The notes below the pieces were generated by a model. The model had not been told where the DNA came from, did not search any database, and saw only the letters and a program-made list of their open reading frames with translations. 64,000 nt of DNA from contig OX387605.1 of the NCBI GenBank assembly GCA_947568835.1, forward strand, positions 13,520,418 through 13,584,417, given 5' to 3'. Below, piece after piece: positions 40,901 to 51,185 of the stretch. Positions within the stretch are counted from its first letter, which is position 1. The number at the start of each line of letters is the position of its first letter. The DNA is from Protonemura montana (lineage: Eukaryota; Arthropoda; Insecta; Plecoptera; Nemouridae). A program made the position numbers and the translations under genes.

Positions 40901-43900
40901 TTCCTCGAGTGGAGCCTCTTCCTCAACAGGTTCCTCCGGTGCTGGCTCTTCCTCAGCTGGCTCTTCCGGTGCTGGCTCTTCCTCAGCTGGCTCTTCCGGT
41001 GCTGGCTCTTCCTCAGCTGGCTCTTCCGGTGCTGGCTCTTCCTCAGCTGGCTCTTCCGGTGCTGGCTCGTCAGTTGGTTCATTACAACCTGGCTTCGAGC
41101 AAGAGCACGTCGCAGCAGCAGACTCTTCTGGAGGTGATTCTTCTTGTTGACTCTCCTCAGGTTCCTCCGCGACAGGTTCTTCCTCGACCAAAGCCTCTTC
41201 TTCAACCGGAGCCTCTTCTTCAGCAGGAGCTTCTTCCTCAGCAGGAGCTTCTTCCTCAGCAGGAGCTTCTTCCTCAGGTGGAGCCTCTTCTTCTGCAGGA
41301 GCTTCTTCCTCGGGTGGAGCCTCTTCCTCTACAACAAGCTCTTCGTCAACCGGAGCCTCTTCTTCGGGAGGAACTTCTTCTTCGGGTGGAGCCTCTTCCT
41401 CAACCGGAGCCTCTTCCTCAACCGGAGCCTCTTCCTCAACCGGAGCCTCTTCCTCTACAACAAGCTCTTCGTCAACCGGAGCCTCTTCTTCGGGAGGAAC
41501 TTCTTCTTCGGGTGGAGCCTCTTCCTCAACCGGAGCCTCTTCCTCAACCGGAGCCTCTTCCTCAACCGGAGCCTCTTCCTCAGGTGGAGCCTCTTCCTCA
41601 GGTGGAGCCTCTTCCTCAGGTGGAGCCTCTTCCTCTACCACAGGCTCTGTTTGGTCGACCTTCGAACTTGCTAGCCACGCATTGACGACGGCCGTGAGCT
41701 CATCCATCTGAGCCTTGAGCTCTTCCCCTCGCTTTTCGACGAGCGCCAGCCGCATATCGATGTCGTCCATTGGCACTGCTTCCTCAGCCGGAGGTTCCTC
41801 GTCTGCCGGAGGTTCCTCTTCTGCTGGAGGTTCTTCCTCAGTCGGAGCTTCATCCTCCGCTGGTGGTTCTTCTTCAGGAGGTTCTTCTTTGACTGGAGCC
41901 TCTTCCTCAGCGGGAATATCTTCTTCTGCTGGAGGCTCCTCTTCTGCCGGAGATTCTTCTTCAACTGGAGCCTCTTCCTCCATTTGTGGCTCTTCTTCCG
42001 CGGGGACTTCTTCCTCCGTGGGAGCTTCTTCCTCTGTGGGAGCTTCTTCCTCTACGGGAGCTTCTTCCTCTACGGGCGCTTCTTCCTCTACGGGAGCTTC
42101 TTCCTCTACGGGAGCTTCTTCCTCTGTGGGAGCTTCTTCCTCTGCTGGCGCTTCTTCCTCTGCTGGAACTTCTTCCTCAACCACTTCAGTCTCGGCTTGT
42201 CCTTCTCCGCACGGTCCTGTGCAGACGCTGTTGTCACAAGGTGACGGACAGCATAGATCTGGTTCCTCTGAAATTGGTTCTTCAGCTTCTTCAACCACCT
42301 CTTCATCAGCCACCTCTCCTTCTTCTTCAACCACCTCTTCATCAGCCACCTCTCCTTCTTCAACCACCTCTTCATCCGCCACCTCTCCTTCATCAACAAC
42401 CTCTTCTTCATCAACAACCTCTCCTTCATCAACAACCTCTTCTTCATCAACAACTTCTCCTTCATCAACAACCTCCTCTTCATCAGCCTCGTCTTCGGTA
42501 GCCTCTTCTTCGGGTGGCATCTCCTCATCCGGTGGCACTTCTTCAGATACTCCGATTTCCTCCTCGTCAACTGGTTCTTCCACTTGGGTCATGTCGGGAA
42601 GATCACCTTCAATCAGTACTTCGGTGGGTTCTTCCGGTTCCTAAGGACGTCAAAGAGAAGGTCCGTAGTTTAAGATTTTACTATTGTGATTTATTTGCAC
42701 CAAAATCAAGTCTGCTGCTTACTATTTAGAAAACAATTACTTTACCCTAAGGGCGTATGAGTATTAAGTCTTATTTAGTCTACGAGTATTAGAGACATGG
42801 GAAGACGGCTAGCTGAAAAACTAAACGCCAAACACAAAGTGGAAGTTTATGTGAAACCAGGGGCAAAATTGCGCGCTGTTGTTGACAAAGCTTTGAGTGT
42901 GGCTCAGTCATTGTGTGCGTCTAACTGGCTGGTAGTTATAGGGTGTACAAATGATACAAATGACAGCCCACTTTCAGAAATCAGTGATAATATTAGAAGA
43001 TTAATACCAGTTAGTAGGAGATGCAAGTTGAACAAAACGACCATCCCTAGAAGACTTCCAGGGAACCAAGAAGACATAAATAGGAACATCAGTGCGGCAA
43101 ATTTCATTATCCACAAAACAGTGAATAAAACTCGAGACAAATGTGCTCAAAACATTCGATTGAACTTCCTCGATAAAAAGATAACGCTGCAACTCTTAGA
43201 CACCGATAGGCTACATTTCAATGATCAAGGAAAAAATGTGTTCTTCCGATCAATCATCCACTTTCTACAAATATTAATAAAGCCACCCCATATGTTAACT
43301 GTTCTTGAGAAGTGGATGTTTCCACATCAGAGACAAGAGCATCAAGCAACAGCAAGTTCATCAGTAGTTCGTCAACCGGTAACAAAACAATCAGCTATAG
43401 TACAGAAAACCACTGCATCGAACTCTTTTTTAGATCGCTGGCTACAAATTATGAAGAAGAGCTGATAACAAGAACTACAGCACTGCACGATAAAGAGAAA
43501 CGAAACATCCACCTGAAAAAATAAATTAGCAAGAGAGAAAAAACGTAGCATAAAACAAGCAAAACGATGAAATCGCAGTCACTCGTACTGCTCCACCTAA
43601 ACAAGTCTCTACAACAAGATCGAGTAGCTTGATGTGTATGTAAATGAATACCCCAGTATGTTGCATTTAATCTGTATCTCTGAGCATTGGCTCAAGGAAA
43701 GTAAAAACGAGACTGCACAAATTGAAAACTTTGAGCTAGCAGCTAATACTCTAAGGAAAGATAAAAAGGGTGGTGGAGTGTGTATATTCATTAGAAGGCC
43801 TCCAGACGTAAACAAAAGTAAACAGTTTTATATCAACTAGACAAAATTCCTGACAACACAAATAAAAAGGAGACCAAATGTATCGTTATAGGAGACCTAA

Positions 43901-46900
43901 ATTATAATATCAATGACCAACGATTAAGGTGCGCCCTGGAAGAGACCGTGCGCTTGAATGACTTCAATATTTTGAACTTTGACTTCTCCAGAATAGCCCA
44001 CAATAAGTTAAGTAGCATCTACACATGCATTGATAACGTCTTGACAAATGACCGAAATATCGTATTCAATGGAAATATTGACGTAGGATAAAAGTGAAAC
44101 TAATAAACCGAAAGTGATCCCAAATGCAAGGTCATTCAGCAAAAAACAGAGATCAGAGAGACGCATTTACATTGTCAATAAACAAAATAGATTGGAACGA
44201 GATATACAAGGTAGATAATGCTAATGACATGTTCCATGGAGGTATTTATGGCAGAGTTCAATCGAGAATTTCCGAAGAAAGTTCAATCCAGGATAAATCA
44301 AAACAGGAATAACAAACACAAAGAATGGTTTACTGAGGACTTACGACATCAAGCATTGAGTGCCACAAATCTCCTACGCATCTTTGGTAGAATTAGAACT
44401 AGGTGTCAAGATGATAAGCGGAAATATGATAAGGCCAGACTTAAATATAAAGCAGACTGCAGGACTGCTCATAAAAATTTTAATGAATCGAAAATACGAA
44501 AATCTAAAACCGTATGCAAAGTGGCGTGGAACGTCATAACAGACAATAAGGATGGCGGCAAAAAAGAATAATAGAAGATATCAAAATAAAATTCGATTGA
44601 AAAATAGTCGAATACCCTTCAGAGATAACAGACTTATTCAACACATTTTTCATTAACCAAGCGGGGGATCTGCTAAAAAATAGGGATGTCGCAAAAACAA
44701 AAATAATTAAAGGAGTCGATGGAAGTCCAATAACTAGGCAAGCAAAAACCATATTCATTTTTCCACTCACATGCAATGAACTTTATAAAATAACAGAAAA
44801 ATCACTAAACAAATCTTCAGCTGGATTCGACGAAATCCCCAACAATTTACTAAATCAAATCATAACGTTCATCGCCGAGTCGCTAGTTCACATGATCAAT
44901 GCATCTTTTGAGCAAAGAAACCTTCCCCATAGCACTCAAAACCGCAATAATTAAACCCATTTTTAAAAAAGGTGATAAAGAAACCCTGAATAACTACCGA
45001 CCGATTCCTATATTGTCTGGATTTAGTAGGATATATGAGCTAGCCATGTATGACAGGCTAAACAGCTTCGCAACCATACACGGTATTATAAACGGGTTCG
45101 TACAGGGCCGGTCAACGGTAACAGCAATTGGTAGTTTTGTCACAGACATAGAAAATAAGAAAAACCCTATTGGAATTTTTTACGATTTTTCTACGGCCTT
45201 TGAAACCGTTAATCACTCAGTCCTTCTCAACAAATTAAATCAAGTGGGAATAGCAGGGAAATCAGGGGGGGCTTGCATATTTTCTTAAAGATAGAAGACA
45301 GATAGTTAAGATAGCCACCACACGCAGCAGCCTGCTCAAGAGCACGTCACTAGGATCATACCTCCTCGCGGGGTGCCATTTTTCCGTCACGGTGGTGCTC
45401 CTTAGCGTCAAGAGTCTCGTGCACGGCGCGCACTTGCTCAAGGATCTGTTGCAACTGGGGCTCGAACTCGTTCATGCAACTGTTGCATTTCTGTCCGAGA
45501 AAAAAGAGAATATAATGTTAATAGTGCCACTATATTATTATTTGTTCAAAAAATATCGACGATTAAATTTAGAATCACCTTTCTTGGCTGTATATTGAGC
45601 TGAAATTAGTATGCAACGTACCTAACACAGTGAGATATTGCAGGTTACAATATTGGAACAAATTAGTTTCTCAGCAGTCCTCCAAAAAATTACCAGTTAT
45701 AATTTTCTTGAAAATCTTCAACATCTTCACACTTCTCCTACATTAAATGTGACATCAAACATTGGGTAGATATTAATTTTCATTACATGTGCTTAATTGC
45801 TGGGAATTAGGACGTTATATTGACAATAATTCCAAATTCCCCCCTAAAGTCGACAGAAACCTCCGATATGGGCCTAAAAGTTTTCAAAAAACACGAAATA
45901 TTTTAATGCACCAAGATTCATGTGTCCAAAAATAGACCGAACAGTTTGGCTTGTTTTAAACACCGGTTCTCATGAGATCACCGAAGATAAGCAACACTGC
46001 GCTGAGTCTGGTATTGGCTGGGTGACCATCATACACATGACCAGTTCTATTCGGGAGAGAGTTTGGAGGGATGAAAGTTAGTACGGCAACTCCATTCGCC
46101 TTGATTGTTTTTAAACTCATGTCTACTTGATGTAACCTGAGCACTAGTTTCGCCTTGTATATTCGCCTTGTTTATCAACCTCTCGACAGCATGGATTTGT
46201 GGAGGAATCCTACCGTTCGAGTTGTACCGTCCTTCGGAAGGGACGTTAAGTCAGTGGTCCGGTTCATCCTCTTCAACAGGAGTATAGGCTACGTGCCACC
46301 ACTGGGTTTACCCTCCAACCTTCTAGGTTAGGTTTGGTTCAACATCATCCTCATCATCATCCACGCATTCACCGACGCCATTAGACCAGTGCCGCAGGGC
46401 CCGTTGTCAAAACAGTGCGTTGATAAAAGCCACACATTAATCAATCAATCAATCAATCAACCAAAAATGGGTCATGTAGCCCTGCGAGCTGTATTTAGGG
46501 CCACGCCGAGCTGACCTTCAAGTTGTTTATATTGATTACTACATACCTGAGCGATGTTTACAACCCTGTCGAGCTTGCTGGCGGCCTCGTCGACGTTGGA
46601 TACTTTTCCCTGGATATTCGCCTTAAGCATGTCAATATCAGCCCTTGTCGATTCCACTTCGCTGTTCAGTTTCAGCGACGCCTCGGCCCACGTGTTGATC
46701 GTGCTTGTCAGCGCATCGACTTCTTCCTTCAGCTCTTGCTTGGACGACTCTAGCTCGGCAACCTTCTGGTATATGTCGACGTCACCGGCAGGAATCTCGT
46801 TGATTCTAACTCGCTGACTACCGCTGGCCTTGGCCCCCTGGATATTAGTCAGCTCCTGCTTCGCTAGCTCCAACTCCCGGTTCAGCTTCTCCGACATTTC

Positions 46901-47731
46901 GCCCCAGTTGCTCAGCTCGTCGTTGATTTTCTTGATCTGGCTCTCGAGTTCCTCCTCAGTCTTCCCGGAAAAGTCCCTCGTCTCCGTTTTCGGTTTGGTG
47001 CGGTCCTGTTGCGACCCACCGCTACCGCCTCCCCCGCCGCTACCGCCTCCCCCGCCGCCACCCCCACAGCACTGTTTCGCCTGTAGCTGGTCTAGCACGT
47101 TCTTGTAAATGGCCTCCTTCACCTGCATATCGTGGATGTTCTCCATCAACATCTTCTCTCTCGCCAGCGTCTTCTCCAGCATCAAGATCGTGCAGATTTC
47201 ATCTTCGCTCTCCTCGCTGCACATCATCCGCGGTTGCAGCCTTGTATCGTCCGCCATCGCCCGGTCTCGGATCTGATCCTCGAGCTGTTGGATCTTCGCC
47301 ATGCACGACTCCATCCTCTCGACCTGGCACTCACCGCGTGCTTCCAAAATATGCACCTTGTGCTTCAAGGCCGCGTCCATATCGCAGCAGTCGTCGTCGC
47401 GCGAGAAAATGCAAGCGCGGTCGTCTTGCAGGTCGCGCCATTCATCGTTGAGCGGTTGCCTTCCAGTTGACTTGTTTCTGCGGCGTGCGGTGTCACAAGA
47501 GACAGGACGCGAGTAGTCGATGAAGGCGACCGAAGGGCAGCGGCCACGGACGCGAGAACACGACCCAGTGGCAAGGGTGTGGATCGCTGGCATCATCGCC
47601 TCGAGGGCTTCCAGTTTGACCCTCTGCTCGCGAGCACGCGCCTCTAGGTCGGGCTTGCGCGATTGATACTTATCGAGGAGGTCGTTGAGGGTGCGCTCGC
47701 CGGAGCGGGAACGGCCCTCGCGGGGGTCCAT
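37968..47731 (-). CDS. Coiled-coil, Glu/Pro-repeat, fibronectin III protein, unrecognised
   Basis: Six minus-strand exons join without phase conflict: 47731-46547, 45490-45362, 42640-39337, 39252-39149, 38818-38627, 38165-37968; 1,703 residues. Exon 1 is a charged coiled-coil region with a Gly-rich hinge and two repeats built around NDELSNWGEMSEKLN and STINTWAEASLKLN. Exon 2 is a short coiled coil (LQQILEQVRAVHETL). Exon 3 encodes 1,101 codons, mostly EEEAP/EEPAEEEP-type repeats, broken by Cys motifs (CCPSPC, CSCSKPGC, CTCVKPG, CHCARTRG) and by a third Trp repeat (LTAVVNAWLASSK). Exon 4 is a leucine-heptad segment. Exons 5-6 form one fibronectin III fold (VLIGWDFP ... FNITVAAVT). There is no signal peptide or membrane segment, so it is probably a cytoskeletal or axonemal scaffold, but this is inference. 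A 3' splice site before the start codon implies a 5' UTR exon. I do not recognise the family. Confidence 0.8.
39340..42590 (-). repeat. Coding tandem repeat (Glu/Pro/Ala codons)
   Basis: Imprecise 12-30-bp units of the GAAGAGGAAGCTCC-type make up nearly all of the third exon of the large minus-strand gene. The units fall into sub-arrays with distinct consensus: EEEAPV, EEEPAPEEPA, EEEPPVEEPV, PPAEEEAAPEE and VVDEGE-type. These were probably amplified at different times. Overlapping open frames on the plus strand (Leu/Gln- or Ser-rich) are by-products of the repeat. Confidence 0.9.
42797..45350 (+). mobile_element. Decayed LINE with SGNH-hydrolase-like ORF1, endonuclease and RT remnants
   Basis: Plus-strand remnants in correct order. 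An ORF1 segment at 42797-43465 resembles the SGNH/GDSL-type esterase domain found in ORF1 of some CR1/L2-clade LINEs (VKPGAKLRAVVDKA, LVVIGCTNDTND, DRLHFNDQGKNVF). An endonuclease fragment lies at 43660-43840 (CISEHWLKESKN, GGGVCIFIR). A linker lies at 44218-44571. An RT fragment lies at 44899-45345 (IIKPIFKKGDKETLNNYRPI, GFVQGRSTVTAI, IGIFYDFSTAFETVNH). Frameshifts and stops inactivate it. It is cut at both ends: the 5' end is near the GDS block of ORF1 and the 3' end is before the RT YxDD region. It fills intron 2 of the large minus-strand gene in antisense orientation. Confidence 0.82.
45938..46465 (+). mobile_element. 5S-rRNA-derived SINE, full length
   Basis: The 5S-like head at 45955-46030 (CGGTTCTCATGAGATCACCG, then AAGCAACACTGCGCTG and GGGTGACC) preserves the internal promoter region order. 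The body follows, then an AATC simple-repeat tail at 46438-46460. A roughly 55-bp insertion relative to other copies lies near 46105-46165. It is in intron 1 of the large minus-strand gene, antisense to it. Confidence 0.85.
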
Positions 47732-48530
47732 CGTGGAATCTACAGGTTAGCAGATAGTATATATGAATTTGCAAGGCACCAAAATAAATTAAAACCGGTC
47801 CAATTATAGTCAACTATAAAATATTGCAGTATTACAGTGCAACTACGCTGTAGTTTTGTTTCCTAATGTGATAAATTTAAAAGTTTTACTGGCACAAATT
47901 TCACATGAGCTCCTGGTGAAATGCTATGAACCACCAAAAAAGCTATCTTCCCTATTCTAAACAACAAAAAAAACACACCACAAACCTTGTGTCCAAGACA
48001 GTGCGTTCTTCGTGGGGCAGGTTGGTCACAACAGTTTATTGGCTTTGAGCGATTAATCTGTTTTCAGTAAACATTTTACTTGGCTGTAAATTTAAAAATA
48101 TTATTCCAAAATTTGTGAGTTAGTGAACTAATGTCCTTTTTTTTGCGTTTTATTCTCGAATCTTGTAGAAGTTTCCATGGAATCAGTAACCTAGAAATTA
48201 TCCGAACCATTGCTTTTGTTGGGACTGAATTGGTATTGTTTAATTTAAATTAAAGAAAAGTTACCAATCTATTCGATGTAAAAAATTACTTTTACTTTAA
48301 AAATAAAAACATAAATAAATAAATATTAGGGCCACCTTTTCGAATTGTCAATATTTGGTACCGCGTAAGAGAGAGCGTATTGCACAAGAGCACGCAAACA
48401 ATTACACTGCAAAAATGTATTATTTGTTTTTGACTTGTAAAAACAAGTTTTAGCGCCAGGTTACCACAAGCAGATCTACAAATGGTTACATATAGTTTAT
48501 AGGACTCTCTTTTACAGAGTACATATTTGA
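47732..48530. other. Upstream region of the large minus-strand gene
   Basis: AT-rich noncoding DNA. A 3' splice site on the minus strand (CCTGTAG, 8 bp before the start codon) implies an upstream noncoding exon somewhere here or further right. I cannot place it. Confidence 0.4.
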
Positions 48531-49224
48531 AGCATGGACGTCCGGAGGGGGGTGCAAGGGGGAGCGCTTGCACCCCCCTTGAAAAAACATTCGCCGTCGC
48601 CTCTGTGCAGGACATTCCGTAACAGGGTGCTTGTTTCGCTGGCAGCAAACAAAGTATTGGTCCAGATTCCTTATTTCAAAACAATCGGTAAGCTCACATC
48701 TTGTTTTTGAAGGCTATTTTGCAGAACCGAAACTCCGCGCCCATCCAGAGCCGAATTACTCATTTCGCTGTAGTGCTGGTCGCCGTGAAACAAGTCCACT
48801 GGTTAAAATTTAACTCGGCAGCCAAAAAAGCAGAAAAATCTCTCTCCGTGTTTGATGTTCCAGAATGTTCTAGGATGTTTCAGGATGTTCCAGGATTTTC
48901 CAGGATGTTCTAGAGAGGCTCTAGCAGACTGGAGTTCACAGATCTGGCTGATCTCTGAAATATGATCGCTGCTCCGGCGCCTCTGATCGCTGATATCATA
49001 AGGGAGCATGCATGTAATGCAAAATGTTTCCAGCAACTTAATTTGACCTTTAAATAGTGGTTATTGCAGTTATTTTTCCCGTATCGACTTCGACATTAAC
49101 ACATTGAAATGGTATGTGTTTGATGAGCGTAACGAGCGAAACAATCCAACCCCATTTGCAATTAAATTCTATGATGTAAATCATTTCACATGATTGTCAG
49201 TTTTAGATTTGACTTCTGAAATAT

Positions 49225-49618
49225 GGGTGACCATCAGACACATTACCAGTTCTGTTCGGGAGAGAGGTTAGAGGGTTGAAAGTTAGTTCAGCAACTTAAC
49301 TCGCCTTGCTTCACAACCTCTCGACAGCATGGATTTGTGGAGGAATCCTGGGGTTCGAGTTGTACCGTCCTTCAATTTTTTCAATTGCTGTCAATTGTTC
49401 AATTGCGGAGGGGACGTTAAGCCAGTGGTCCCATTGGTGCTCGTCGACAGGAGTAGGCCACGTGCACCGGGTTTCCCCTCCTCCTTTCTTAATTAGGAAG
49501 GTAAATCATCATTCTCATCATCACTCACTCATTTACCGGCACTATTAGACCAGTGCCACATTGTCCGTTGTCAAAAAACAGTGCGTCGTTAAACGTCACT
49601 AATCAATCAATCAATCAG
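49225..49618 (+). mobile_element. 5'-truncated 5S-type SINE within composite copy A
   Basis: Starts at the distal 5S box (ATGGGTGACCATC) and continues through the SINE body to an AATC tail (49598-49617). The equivalent truncated SINE sits at the same place in copies B and C, so the element carried it when it spread. Confidence 0.8.
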
Positions 49619-50127
49619 TAAGATCTGTAAGATCACACTACAACGCAGAAAATATCGTATCTTGTAAAGGTTTGCAACAAGTTTTGCAACAAAAGTCAGA
49701 ATATCACATATTTTTATCTCCCGATTGGTCCTATTTTGAGGCGTTGCCTATGCCTAAAATTCAAAGCTATATTTCATAAAACTGTGTCAAGTAGCTGGGA
49801 ACGAATGACGTTGTCAGGAAATTTAATTTGCCTGTGAAAACTTTTATCAACTCGTGGTACGCGTGAGTGCCACGGGACTGCCTATACGTACGGTTAATCC
49901 AACCATGACAAGTTTCAACTGAAATAATCGTCTAAAACGAGGCGAAAATTTGTCTCTTCGCACCAGGCGAGTAGCCGACAGAAGAGTATCGCCTGAAACC
50001 TACTGCATCGCTGTTCAAGTGACGTCACAACACGTGCTCGATCGACCCCGCCTCGTACTTTCGATCGACTGAAGCTCGGTTCCTATTGGCTGACCGGTTT
50101 TCGAAGTGGATCGAGGTGATAACAGCA

Positions 50128-50226
50128 ATGGCGTCCACGGCTGCTATCACAGACCAAATGTTTTCCAGGCATGCAGATGCTAAAGAACTGAAAATTCACG
50201 TACTTCAATTGCGGATGTTTAATTAG
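50128..50226 (+). CDS. Short promoter-proximal ORF of the composite repeat
   Basis: 33-codon frame opening MASTAAITDQMFSRHADAKEL, 40 bp downstream of a CCAAT-type box and 100 bp from a CRE. The same start and first residues occur at 57139 (copy B) and 60005 on the minus strand (copy C), with different downstream stops. It looks like the 5' coding end of an ancestral gene or transposase, captured and decayed. Translation is not established. Confidence 0.35.
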   Translation: MASTAAITDQMFSRHADAKELKIHVLQLRMFN

Positions 50227-50289
50227 ATTCATTTGAACTATGTTAGCATTTGTTAGATGTGAGTGTTCTTGACCAAATCAAGTCACACA

Positions 50290-50567
50290 GCGGGTCCAAT
50301 TGCTTACGAGCCCTCCTCGAATCGTCACACCGAACGGTTTGGCGTGCTGGAAACACCGGTTCTCGTGAGATCACCGACGTTAAGCAACACTGCGCTGGGT
50401 CAGATATTGGATGGGTGACCATCATACACATGATCAGTTATGTTCGGGAGAGAGGTTGGAGGAAAGAAAGTTAGTACAGCAACTTCATTAGCCTTGCTTA
50501 TCAAACACTCGACTGCATGGATTTGTGGAGGAATCCTGCTGTTCGACTTGCACCTTCCTGAAAGCCT
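50290..50567 (+). mobile_element. 5S-rRNA-derived SINE, 5' portion
   Basis: The best-preserved 5S similarity in the window is at 50341-50420: GGTTCTCGTGAGATCACCGA, GTTAAGCAACACTGCGC and TTGGATGGGTGACC. These correspond to the 3' two-thirds of 5S rRNA, including the A-box, intermediate element and C-box. The SINE body follows but breaks off at about 50567 into unrelated sequence before the AATC tail. Confidence 0.85.
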
Positions 50568-51097
50568 TCCTGGAAAATACCTAAATTTCAGCCGAACTTC
50601 TCCATTTCTATTCTCACCGTTTTCACAATGCTAAATGTCAGTTAAATAAGCAGGTTAAGATGAAAACAGAAGTACCTGATTAGGTGTAACCATGGGGATG
50701 AGTCTCATAAATTAATTGTTGGACCTGTGGTTGGACATATTAAGAAATGGAAGAAATGTTGCCCAAAGTTGTATATGCACTCCCAAGTAAATGTCATAAA
50801 GGAAAGAAATTAGATTTACAGTTTTATCAAAGGTTGACAAACAAACCGCTTCCAAACTTTTAACTCTTTTTTATTTTTATCTTTTAAAGTTGATGGGTTT
50901 AATGCTTTTTGAATGGCAAACACTATAATACGTGTAGGCAATTTTTATCATCAACTCTCCCATCCCTATGGGGTGGTAATACAATAATACCATGTAGCAA
51001 GCGTGTTTACCCTTTTCAGTGCGAAAAGATAAAATATGCTTCAAAAATCATCAATGACGGAAAAATATAAGATACAATCGTTTAAAATCAATATGAA

Positions 51098-51185
51098 CAG
51101 TGTCGGACTGGCCAGGGCAGCCAGGCGGCAAACGCCGCCGGGGCCTCCAGCCGGCCGGGGCCCCTGGGGCCCCCATTTACAATAA
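51098..51185 (+). mobile_element. Possible hAT-type element terminus
   Basis: CAGTGTCGGACTGGCC at 51098-51113, followed by a very GC-rich self-complementary stretch (GGCGGCAAACGCCGCC, CCGGCCGGGGCCCCTGGGGCC), resembles hAT termini that begin CAGNG. I found no matching inverted end or 8-bp target duplication in the window, so it is a solo or truncated end. Confidence 0.45.

Larger units (their letters stand above)
48533..50685 (+). mobile_element. Composite repeat, copy A
   Basis: Begins with a GC-rich palindromic terminus (CATGGACGTCCGGAGGGGGG at 48534-48553, followed by a hairpin GGTGCAAG...CTTGCACC). It continues through a unique body, a 5'-truncated 5S-type SINE (49225-49618), a CRE/E-box/CCAAT segment (50020-50090), a short start ORF (50128-50226), a second SINE with 5S head (50290-50567) and a unique tail ending GTGTAACC near 50693. 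The same parts in the same order occur in copies B and C. Relative to them, copy A lacks the roughly 0.5-kb segment following the first SINE tail. Confidence 0.75.

Noticed and set aside
39373..42644. Long plus-strand ORFs (Leu/Gln-, Ser- and Phe-rich) opposite the Glu/Pro repeat exon
   Set aside because: They are complementary shadows of the in-frame GAA/GAG/CCT repeats. The minus-strand reading has matching splice sites and unique non-repetitive segments, while the plus strand has none.
50341..50420. A genuine 5S rRNA gene
   Set aside because: Only the distal two-thirds is recognisable, with several substitutions, and it is joined to SINE body sequence found at other loci.
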